The notes beneath the pieces are model-generated. The model saw only the letters and a list, made by a program, of their open reading frames with translations. It did not search any database and was not told the origin of the DNA. 64,000 nt of DNA from a virus. Below, piece by piece: positions 58,319 through 64,000 of the stretch (positions are counted from its first letter, which is position 1; every line of letters begins with the position of its first letter). Position numbers and translations under genes: made by a program. The stretch is from IMG/VR virus record IMGVR_UViG_3300022700_000278, positions 50,883-114,882 of that record; one strand, 5' to 3'.

Positions 58319-58586
58319 CGTCCCTTATTGCAAGTTCAATTCTTCTCATTAAAAACCAAATAGCCTTAAACAAGTCTAAAACTTTGCCTTTGTTTTTCCA
58401 TCGACAAATGTACTTTACAACATTTGCTTCATGATGACCAAGTCGTTGATCTTCTATAAAGTCTATTGGTTCAATCTCTCCTCTATAATGACGTCTTTCG
58501 TTACCAGGCGATGTTTCTGCTTCAGAAAGATTTTTTTTAACAAAAGCATAAGCTTCATCAAGCAACTTACTGTCTTTGATTTCCAT
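58266..58586 (-). CDS. DUF3310-type protein
   Basis: 106 aa. The central pattern H-Y-x-G-x-I-E-P-I-D-F-I, then L-G-H-H-E-A-N-V-V-K-Y-I-C-R-W, then K-V-L-D-L-F-K-A-I-W-F-L-M-R matches DUF3310, a small protein common in phages and sometimes linked with nucleotide kinase genes. The His in G-H-H and the K-Y-I-x-R motif are conserved. Biochemistry is not established. Weak AAAGG upstream. Confidence 0.78.
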   Translation of the reverse strand: MEIKDSKLLDEAYAFVKKNLSEAETSPGNERRHYRGEIEPIDFIEDQRLGHHEANVVKYICRWKNKGKVLDLFKAIWFLMRRIELAIRDGEHSERSETAGDKNWDS

Positions 58587-59004
58587 GATTAATTCTTTGC
58601 CTTTCTCTACGAGTTTTTAGGGCACTTCTTTTTTGTCTAACTTTTTTCCTTATGTCTTTCCATTGTTGTTTTCGCCACTTATCAATACTTTTTATTTCTC
58701 GCCAATTTCTCAACAAATCTTCTATTGTAATTTCAGTATTGCCAAGTGCTATTGTATAGCCATCTACAAACAAAAAACTGTATGCTGTGTCGGCATAAAA
58801 TTTATCTTCTTCAGAGAGGCTTTCTCCATCTTCATGCATTCTTAGAAATAAAGCCAAATCTTCTTTTGCTTTTGCTATTACCTCCATCCAAAGTAACGTA
58901 ACCCAACTTCTATCTAAGACTTGGTCTCTACTGCCTATATATACTGTTCTGTCGTCTTCGTTTGTAATAGGGCCGGGGTCAATATTGTCGTATCTTTTTG
59001 CCAT
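58567..59004 (-). CDS. Unknown protein, 145 aa
   Basis: ATG with AAGAG upstream. N-terminal ~95 residues mixed helix/strand, C-terminal ~45 residues strongly basic (R-K-K-V-R-Q-K-R-S-A-L-K-T-R-R-E-R-Q), probably nucleic-acid binding. Overlaps the DUF3310 gene by 20 nt. Follows the RNR gene in the same transcript. Family not recognised. Confidence 0.6.
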   Translation of the reverse strand: MAKRYDNIDPGPITNEDDRTVYIGSRDQVLDRSWVTLLWMEVIAKAKEDLALFLRMHEDGESLSEEDKFYADTAYSFLFVDGYTIALGNTEITIEDLLRNWREIKSIDKWRKQQWKDIRKKVRQKRSALKTRRERQRINHGNQRQ

Positions 59005-59035
59005 AAACTCTTGTTACTAGGATAGAGAGAGAATG

Positions 59036-61447
59036 TCAAGCACAACCTGTTGTTTCTCCACAAGTCGGACAATAATGACAGGTTCCATTTCTAAGCGTAA
59101 TGCTTCCGCAATTGGTGCAAGGTGGACCAGAAGCATCTACTTCTTTTATCGGTTCGGAAGAATATGTGTTTGCCGGTAAAACTGCTTCATTTTCGTCGTC
59201 ATCACAAAATTGCTGTGCAAGCCATCTAAAGATGTAGTCCATAATACTACTAGTTATAGGAATGTCTTCATTATCTGTAAAGCCTTGTGGATCAAATTTA
59301 GTTTGAACCATTTTGTCCACCATCACTTCTAGCGGAACTCCATATTGCAACGCAAGAGAGACCATAATGGCAAAAGAGTCCATTAGTCCAGAGATAGTAC
59401 TTCCTTGTTTTTGCATTCTAAGGAATAATTCTCCTACAGAACCATCTTCGTATATGCCAGGCTGGATAAAGCCTTTAAAGCCGCTAATATTGAAAGCATG
59501 TGTTAAGCTTTGTCTGGTTTGAGAAAGTTTCTTTCTTACCGGTTGCCATTGAAGTTCTTCAACTTCTTCTTCTAACTCTTTGTTATCTTCTTCGATTTTT
59601 GTTAGTGGCTGAAGATTTTTGCTTCCATCCCTATAAATAGTAACTGCCTTTAGGCCTTTTTTCCAAGCATACATGTAAGCTTCTTCTACATCTGTCATTA
59701 AGGCGTCATTTGGTAAGTTTACCGTTTTTGAAATACTGCCATTCAAATGTTTTTGTGCAGCAGCAACCATGTCTATATGTTCTTTCCATGTAATTTCATT
59801 AGCAGTTTTAAAAATTTCTATTTCTGCAGGAGAAAGGTCTTCTAGTCCATCTTTTTCTAGAGAAGACAATGTATTTTGAACACAATGAGGAGTGAATGAC
59901 ATAGTCCCACCACCAGACAAAGTCTTTAATGTCTGCAGAGAAAAAAGCGGTTCTATGCCAGTAGTATCACACCCCATTAAAATGCTTATTGTTCCTGTCG
60001 GAGCTAACAAGGTTAGCTGAGAATTTCTAAGAGCGTTGGTTTTTGAAACCTTATCTGCTAATCTTGGCGAGCCTGTTAATTTTTTAATTAAAGTTATATT
60101 TTGTGCTTTGTTTTCTTCAAAGGCAGGAAAAGATCCTTTCTTTATTCCAAGAGCGTGACTTTGTTCGTAAGCACAACAAGTCATTGTTTTAGTAATTTGA
60201 GATGTGGCTTCGCATGCCCTAGAAGAACCGTAAGGTATTTTTCCTTGCATTAACAATGCACCTAGGTTTGTATATCCTAGTCCTAAAGGACGAGTTTCGT
60301 GAGTTGTCTTTGTAATTTCTGCAGTAGGATAACTAGATGCATCAATTAAAATATCCATTGCAGTTATCATGATTTTAATATCTTGTTCAAAAAGATCTAT
60401 AAGAAGCAAGCTTTCAGAAGAAGGATCAGCATATTTTATAAGATTAAGACTAGCCAAATTACATGCAGAATTATTTATAGCAGATAATTCTCCGCATGGA
60501 TTTGTAGATAAAATATTTCCTCTTTTTGGTACTGGGTTGTCGACATTCATGCGATCGTGGAATTGAATTCCAGGATCTCCTGTTTCCCAGGCCATTTTAG
60601 TTGCTTGGCGAAAGACATATCGTGCTGACGTAAGCTGTTTTTCTTTGTCTCCTCTATTGATTAGTGCCCATTCTTTGTCGTTTTCGACGGCACTCATAAA
60701 ATCATCAGTTACTCTAATTGAATGATTCGCATTTTGGAAGGACACTGTCTGATAAGCTTCTTCTGGAGAAACTCCGTTCTCTATAAGAATGTTAGCTTTG
60801 TCTTCTTCTTCCCTTTTGCAGTCGATAAAGTCTAGGATGTCAGGATGGTCTGCATCCATACAAATAAGCACAGCACTTCTTCTGGTTCGTCCGCCACTTC
60901 TAATAGAGCCTGCGCAAGCATCCCACATTTTCATAAAAGAAAGTGGGCCGCTGGTAACTCCTCGGTTTGATAAAAGCTCTCCGCATGCTCTAAGTTTACT
61001 TACATTCAATCCTACTCCTGATCCTTGTTTAAAAATTCTTCCTGCTCGAGTTGTATGTTGCAAGATATCTTCCATTGTGTCTTCTACAGGAAGAATAAAA
61101 CATGCAGCACACTGAGGGTTCTCAATGAGCCCTGCATTAAACCAGGTGGGAGAGTTAAACGCTGCTCGTTGATTTATTAAGATATCCTTTAGTTTATCTT
61201 TAAACGAGGAAGCATCAAGATTTAGGATAGGAAAGTAGTCTTGTTTTTCTCCTTGCTCAGTAATCCAATTAACGACTCGATCAATAATTTGAATAGCACT
61301 TGTTTCTCCTCCAGTAGCATATTTGCTAGCGGCTATAATAGCAGAGGAGTCGCTCCAATTGGCTGGGATTTCAAAATTATCTTGTCGAAAAACTACTTCA
61401 TCAGTTTGCTGGTTCTTAATTAAAACATCAACCCTACGTGTTTCCAT
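59036..61447 (-). CDS. nrdJ: Adenosylcobalamin-dependent (class II) ribonucleotide reductase
   Basis: 803 aa. A-F-N-S-P-T-W-F-N-A-G begins the catalytic barrel, followed by C-A-A-C-F-I-L-P and Q-G-S-G-V-G-L-N; the active-site motif S-T-N-P-C-G-E-L is near residue 315. The C-terminus is a zinc-binding tail C-T-N-C-G ... C-P-T-C-G-E-T-T-G-C that also carries the redox Cys. This is the full vitamin B12-dependent NrdJ plan. It needs cobalamin from the host, works with or without oxygen, and makes dNTP precursors. AAGGGG lies 11 nt before the ATG. It is co-directional with the deoxyribonucleotidase. Confidence 0.93.
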   Translation of the reverse strand: METRRVDVLIKNQQTDEVVFRQDNFEIPANWSDSSAIIAASKYATGGETSAIQIIDRVVNWITEQGEKQDYFPILNLDASSFKDKLKDILINQRAAFNSPTWFNAGLIENPQCAACFILPVEDTMEDILQHTTRAGRIFKQGSGVGLNVSKLRACGELLSNRGVTSGPLSFMKMWDACAGSIRSGGRTRRSAVLICMDADHPDILDFIDCKREEEDKANILIENGVSPEEAYQTVSFQNANHSIRVTDDFMSAVENDKEWALINRGDKEKQLTSARYVFRQATKMAWETGDPGIQFHDRMNVDNPVPKRGNILSTNPCGELSAINNSACNLASLNLIKYADPSSESLLLIDLFEQDIKIMITAMDILIDASSYPTAEITKTTHETRPLGLGYTNLGALLMQGKIPYGSSRACEATSQITKTMTCCAYEQSHALGIKKGSFPAFEENKAQNITLIKKLTGSPRLADKVSKTNALRNSQLTLLAPTGTISILMGCDTTGIEPLFSLQTLKTLSGGGTMSFTPHCVQNTLSSLEKDGLEDLSPAEIEIFKTANEITWKEHIDMVAAAQKHLNGSISKTVNLPNDALMTDVEEAYMYAWKKGLKAVTIYRDGSKNLQPLTKIEEDNKELEEEVEELQWQPVRKKLSQTRQSLTHAFNISGFKGFIQPGIYEDGSVGELFLRMQKQGSTISGLMDSFAIMVSLALQYGVPLEVMVDKMVQTKFDPQGFTDNEDIPITSSIMDYIFRWLAQQFCDDDENEAVLPANTYSSEPIKEVDASGPPCTNCGSITLRNGTCHYCPTCGETTGCA

Positions 61448-61451
61448 TTAA

Positions 61452-62006
61452 TCACGACCCCTTGTTTTCTTTTCCTTCTTTGACAACGAAATCTCTTTGA
61501 ATTCGAGCATCTCCAGAAAGAGCATATCCTATTAACTCTAAGTGCTTTCTAACCTCAGAAAGAAGTATACATGTTTTATGCCAAAATTCAGAAACTATTT
61601 TTTGATTTGACAAAGCTTCTTCTATGTCTTTGATTTCTAATAATGCTGCTGCTTTGCACGAATCTGCTGCAAGACGTTTTCCATATGTTTCTTGATGTTC
61701 ACGGCGAACTTGATTGTAAGCGCTGTTGTATTTGTTAATTTTAGCTTGTTCTAATATAGCTAACTGTGTGTTTTCTTTATCTCGATAAAATGCAGCTTCT
61801 TGGTGTTTTTTACAAATTTCTAAACTCTTTTGTATTAAAGTGGAAAAATTAATGTCTTCTGGAAAACTAACATGAAAGTGCTTTCTCCATTGACGAAGTG
61901 TTTTCCCTTCAATAACAAGATTTTTGTCTAGAAATTCTGACAAGTCAGCATTAAACTCTTTTGCTCCTTCTATCGAAGAAGCAACATTGTCTAGTTCTTC
62001 TCTCAT
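61452..62006 (-). CDS. Unknown helical protein, 184 aa
   Basis: ATG with AAGGA 10 nt upstream, ending 5 nt before the RNR start. Nearly all helix with Glu/Lys/Gln and two Cys/His pairs; residues about 60-140 could be a coiled coil. No family recognised. Possible assembly or regulatory partner of the RNR, from position only. Confidence 0.6.
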   Translation of the reverse strand: MREELDNVASSIEGAKEFNADLSEFLDKNLVIEGKTLRQWRKHFHVSFPEDINFSTLIQKSLEICKKHQEAAFYRDKENTQLAILEQAKINKYNSAYNQVRREHQETYGKRLAADSCKAAALLEIKDIEEALSNQKIVSEFWHKTCILLSEVRKHLELIGYALSGDARIQRDFVVKEGKENKGS

Positions 62007-62083
62007 TTTTACTTTTGTCCTTTTTGCTTGTTGCTGATTCGTTGGTCGTCAGGGGTGGTTGTAATTTCTCTACTTATATTATC
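62007..62083 (-). promoter_or_regulatory. Leader gap with possible promoter for the RNR operon
   Basis: A 77-nt gap. On the - strand it begins inside the end of the upstream gene with GATAATATAAG; TATAAG (5 of 6 to TATAAT) has TTGGTG 17 nt upstream, and TTTACA with TAAGAT 16 nt apart is an alternative. Neither is strong. After it comes a C-rich stretch CCACCCCTGACGACC without clear symmetry, then the AAGGA of the next gene. No terminator or riboswitch-like structure seen, in spite of the B12 enzyme downstream. Confidence 0.35.
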
Positions 62084-62599
62084 TTATTCCTCTATCACCA
62101 AATGTAAATCTCCCTTGGTAATTTCTATGCGCCCACCGCCAAGCAAGTCCCTTACTTTCCTCAAATAATCTATTGTATCTTCTGGAATTATAATGTCAGC
62201 CTTTTTGCTATTTCCTATGGAGGTATTTTCTCGTACAACAACAGCTTCTATATTTTCCTCTGGAACTTCTTCCTTGGTAGAAGCTTTGTTTATTAGTTCT
62301 GCAACATTTTTTAGTGTCTCAAAAGCTTTTTTTCTCGCCGCTATATTTTCACTTTTTGCATCAAGATCTTTTGTAGGAGGCAATTTAAAAATATTTTCTC
62401 CAGATAGGTACCTTCTTGCTTTGCCAAAAGCAAGACCGTATCCCGTCTCATGTTTTATTTCTCCGTATGAAGCTACATCTATTATATTTATGGAAAGACT
62501 CTGATTCTTCAAGAGCTTCTGTAAAGCAAGAGTCATCTTTTTAATAAGTTTTTTTGATTCTTTGTCTATTTTCCATTTATAAAAAGTAACTTTTATCAT
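62084..62599 (-). CDS. Unknown protein, 171 aa
   Basis: TAATG coupling with AGGAAG upstream. Basic N-terminal half, a Lys/Glu-rich helix in the middle (about residues 95-120) and a C-terminal segment (I-I-P-E-D-T-I-D-Y-L-R-K-V-R-D-L-L-G-G-G-R-I-E-I-T) with alternating character. No known family. Likely an early accessory protein. Confidence 0.6.
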   Translation of the reverse strand: MIKVTFYKWKIDKESKKLIKKMTLALQKLLKNQSLSINIIDVASYGEIKHETGYGLAFGKARRYLSGENIFKLPPTKDLDAKSENIAARKKAFETLKNVAELINKASTKEEVPEENIEAVVVRENTSIGNSKKADIIIPEDTIDYLRKVRDLLGGGRIEITKGDLHLVIEE

Positions 62600-62937
62600 T
62601 AGCTTCCTGCTCTTGGTTGGCTTGGTAACGAGTCATCATACCCTGGTTTCTTTGGAAGGCTTTTAGGTCTAAAATCTCTTATCCATCGTGTTTCACCCAC
62701 CACCCAAATTGGACGAATTTCTACACCACCATCACTAAGTTCTTTAACAGCCTCTGCGTGTTGTATTATATGACATAAATCAGCTTGTTCTTCATAATAC
62801 TGATCTGAGTAGTACTGTTCCTCTTGATAACTATAATAGTCGTCCATGCACAGATCACAAGGGTAAGATCCTTGATGGTCAGGGTGTACTTCACAACATC
62901 CAGGTCTCAGGTGGCTTCCATAAATATCAAATGCCAT
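62599..62937 (-). CDS. Unknown protein with Cys/Tyr-rich N-terminus, 112 aa
   Basis: ATG with GAGGAAAT upstream. G-C-C-E-V-H-P, then C-D-L-C-M-D-D suggest a zinc site formed by Cys/His within the first 32 residues. Next comes an acidic, Tyr/Gln/Ser-rich stretch (about residues 33-55), then a small beta domain ending in a Pro/Lys-rich tail. Coupled on both sides by 1-nt overlaps. Confidence 0.6.
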   Translation of the reverse strand: MAFDIYGSHLRPGCCEVHPDHQGSYPCDLCMDDYYSYQEEQYYSDQYYEEQADLCHIIQHAEAVKELSDGGVEIRPIWVVGETRWIRDFRPKSLPKKPGYDDSLPSQPRAGS

Positions 62938-63152
62938 TATTTCCTCTGCAACGAGTCTAGATATTCATGATCCTCGTCTGTTAGATATTTTATCCAGATG
63001 TGGTCCAAGGTGTCCTGAAATTTATCATACATATGAGGTACACCATCCTTTTCTAAGCAGTCTAAACACAAATCTATCCGCTTTGTTTCTGGTTTGCTAA
63101 TTATAGAAGGCTCCCCATCTCTTTTCGCTAATAGATGTAAATATATATCCAA
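62937..63152 (-). CDS. Small Cys/Leu protein, 71 aa, with unclear start
   Basis: The frame is open from directly after the upstream TAG (63180-63182) but has no ATG or GTG. TTG 63152 is the only usual start and has no ribosome site. An AAGGAG overlapping the upstream stop is ideally placed (6 nt) for an ATA at 63174-63176, which would add eight residues. Product contains C-L-D-C, a possible metal knuckle. The end overlaps the next gene by 1 nt (TAATG). It may use an unusual start or readthrough. Confidence 0.55.
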   Translation of the reverse strand: MDIYLHLLAKRDGEPSIISKPETKRIDLCLDCLEKDGVPHMYDKFQDTLDHIWIKYLTDEDHEYLDSLQRK

Positions 63153-63179
63153 CCATTCTGATTCTGGTTTATTTATTTC

Positions 63180-63539
63180 CTACTCCTTGACAAGCTCAAT
63201 GCTAAACTCTTCTACTTTTCCAGGCCACTCGTGATTGTCATTCATAAAAACAATCTCTACGAACTCTCTAAAAGTAGCGGCACCATATTCTGACTCTCCA
63301 ATGGAATTATAAATCTCTCGAAGAATCTTTTCATTTGAAAAATTAGAATTAGCATGCTTCTTTACATACTCTTTCATAGCTTGATGCTCAGGCTCCTTAT
63401 TTAAATCTTTGTCCATCCATTCGCTCCAGTTTAGGTACATGTCGAGCATGTAGGACTGTGACACCTTCTCTTCTACTATTCTTGTAATTTTATATAACTT
63501 TTCTTCTTTTTTTTCTTCTGACTTAAGATTAATTTTCAT
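63180..63539 (-). CDS. Unknown charged protein, 119 aa (start corrected)
   Basis: The longest open frame extends to 63932 and runs through the hexamer repeat as Ala-Thr-Ala-Thr, but ATG 63539 has AGGAG 8 nt upstream (in the AAGAGGAGCAAG stretch) and begins M-K-I-N-L-K, so this is the true start. The product is Lys/Glu-rich at the N-terminus, then a compact alpha/beta domain with D-M-Y-L-N-W-S-E-W-M. No family recognised. Ends at TAG 63180-63182. Confidence 0.7.
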   Translation of the reverse strand: MKINLKSEEKKEEKLYKITRIVEEKVSQSYMLDMYLNWSEWMDKDLNKEPEHQAMKEYVKKHANSNFSNEKILREIYNSIGESEYGAATFREFVEIVFMNDNHEWPGKVEEFSIELVKE

Positions 63540-63603
63540 TTTCTTGCTCCTCTTGTTGGAATTGTTTTCGTTGTCAATCGTCTTCTCGTTCAAAGTCTCT
63601 ACC

Positions 63604-63939
63604 TCAGGCGCACTCAAAACCATATCCATCTCCGGATCCCTCTCCGTAGAGGGAGCCGTAGCCGTAGCCGTCGCCGGAGCCGTAGCCGGAGCCGGAGCCG
63701 TCGCCGTCGCCGTAGCCGTAGCCGAAGCTGAAGCCGAAGCCGGAGCCGTAGCCGTCGCCGTAGCCGTCGCCGTTGCCGTAGCCGTAGCCGTAGCCGTAGC
63801 CGTCGCCGTAGCCGTCGCCGTAGCCGTCGCCGTAGCCGTCGCTGTCGCCGTCGCTGTCGCCGGAGCCGTCGCCGTAGCCGTAGCCGTAGCCGAAGCCGGA
63901 GCCGTAGCCGAAGTCGTTATTGTTCTCTTCATATAGCAT
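63604..63939 (-). CDS. Gly-Tyr/Gly-Asp repeat protein, 111 aa
   Basis: ATG 63939 overlaps the upstream TAA (TAATG). After M-L-Y-E-E-N-N-N-D-F the protein is G-x-G-x dipeptides with x = Tyr, Asp, Ser or Phe for about 90 residues, then S-L-Y-G-E-G-S-G-D-G-Y-G-F-E-C-A. In the repeat core every codon ends in C; near the end (about 63607-63650) the codons change to GGA, GGT, GAT, TAT and TTT, yet the G-x-G pattern continues, which argues that this frame is selected. The sequence resembles low-complexity phase-separating or elastic proteins. Function unknown. Confidence 0.7.
   Translation of the reverse strand: MLYEENNNDFGYGSGFGYGYGYGDGSGDSDGDSDGYGDGYGDGYGDGYGYGYGYGNGDGYGDGYGSGFGFSFGYGYGDGDGSGSGYGSGDGYGYGSLYGEGSGDGYGFECA
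63652..63912. repeat. Hexanucleotide tandem repeat (GCCGTA/GCCGTC family)
   Basis: About 260 nt of imperfect 6-nt repeats, GCCGTA, GCCGTC, GCCGGA, GCCGAA and variants on the + strand (GGCTAC/GGCGAC on the coding strand). It is open in several frames: Gly-Tyr/Gly-Asp (the chosen gene), Ala-Thr and, on the + strand, Val-Ala. Its G+C content is far above the surroundings. Copy number is likely to vary by slippage between isolates. Confidence 0.9.
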
Positions 63940-63995
63940 TAATCTGCCTCGCCATCGTCGTAGCCGTAGTCGTCCTTAGAGCTTTCATATGCCAT
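63939..63995 (-). CDS. Short acidic peptide or 3' end of a longer gene at the window edge
   Basis: ATG 63995 to TAA 63939-63941 encodes M-A-Y-E-S-S-K-D-D-Y-G-Y-D-D-G-E-A-D. Its first residues and the D-Y-G-Y-D-D motif resemble the start of the next gene (M-L-Y-E-E-N-N-N-D-F-G-Y), so the two look like copies, one without the repeat expansion. The frame is open to the window edge, so it may be the C-terminus of a longer protein. Confidence 0.45.
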   Translation of the reverse strand: MAYESSKDDYGYDDGEAD

Positions 63996-64000
63996 CAACC

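Noticed and set aside
59008-59035. TTGACA on the - strand at the end of the RNR gene as a promoter for the next gene
   Set aside because: The -35 is perfect but overlaps the stop codon, and at 17 nt the -10 (TAACAA) matches only 3 of 6.
63180-63932. 250-aa ORF with a long Ala-Thr repeat
   Set aside because: No ribosome site at its start, the real gene has AGGAG-ATG at 63539, and codon changes at the repeat edge keep the Gly-x-Gly pattern of another frame instead.
63544-63936. + strand Val-Ala repeat ORF of 130 aa
   Set aside because: It is the reverse complement of the hexamer repeat; such repeats are open in many frames and it is antisense to the whole operon.

Overview
The window looks like part of the genome of a large tailed double-stranded DNA phage (Caudoviricetes), probably a contig from a virus with a genome well over 64 kb. 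The signs are tight gene packing with many 1-, 4- and 8-10-nt start/stop overlaps, a long block of large tail or baseplate-like proteins, a private replication set (C-family DNA polymerase, primase-helicase, RecA, Cas4-like exonuclease, B12-dependent ribonucleotide reductase), no ribosomal or central-metabolism genes, and many small unrecognised ORFs. TAA, TAG and TGA all end genes, so the code is standard. No capsid, terminase, portal or tRNA gene is visible, and the host cannot be named. Heptosyltransferase-type enzymes hint at a host with a glycosylated (perhaps Gram-negative) surface, but that is inference.

Left arm, + strand, 1-32.6 kb: a late structural operon. It holds giant beta-rich proteins (544, 317, 754, 1070 and 872 aa, with an invasin-like Ig domain and a fibronectin III-like domain), small fibre-like proteins, a two-TM protein with an HEMMH metalloprotease motif, and a trio of paralogous right-handed beta-helix spike genes in a G+C-rich island (about 14.75-18.8 kb). 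After these come three consecutive large proteins with discoidin-like segments, a 513-aa fibre-like protein, another beta-helix protein, an ERI-1-like exonuclease and a small helical protein. Transcription converges at about 32.6 kb.

Middle, - strand, 32.6-40.1 kb: a glycan cassette. It encodes a LegC-type aminotransferase, a left-handed beta-helix acetyltransferase, two different sulfotransferases, two short paralogous GT9-like proteins, a double-headed GT9 glycosyltransferase and a pair of tiny helical paralogues. A heptose-1-phosphate adenylyltransferase-like gene at 54.7 kb may supply an activated sugar. Together they could build a sulfated amino-sugar or heptose-type glycan on the virion or the infected cell surface.

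Right arm, - strand, 40-64 kb: transcription control, nucleic acid and nucleotide metabolism. It holds a divergent sigma-like factor, two endonuclease-fold proteins, an intact Cas4-like exonuclease plus a second protein that keeps the Fe-S cysteines but not the catalytic motif, a DnaG-DnaB (Twinkle-like) fusion, a 5'(3')-deoxyribonucleotidase, an HTH-exonuclease-zinc ribbon protein overlapping DnaE by 4 nt, tandem ClpP paralogues, a Dam-type methyltransferase overlapping the adenylyltransferase by 116 nt, a Nudix protein behind a recognisable sigma70-type promoter, RecA, DUF3310 and class II RNR. The right edge has a hexanucleotide-repeat gene encoding a Gly-Tyr/Gly-Asp repeat protein; the longest ORF across it is in the wrong frame. 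Genes are so close that only three gaps exceed about 50 nt on the - strand (57025-57109, 62007-62083 and 63540-63603), and no gene-free stretch exceeds 300 nt. Start sites have been moved from the longest possible ORF wherever a Shine-Dalgarno site or stop/start overlap decides it.
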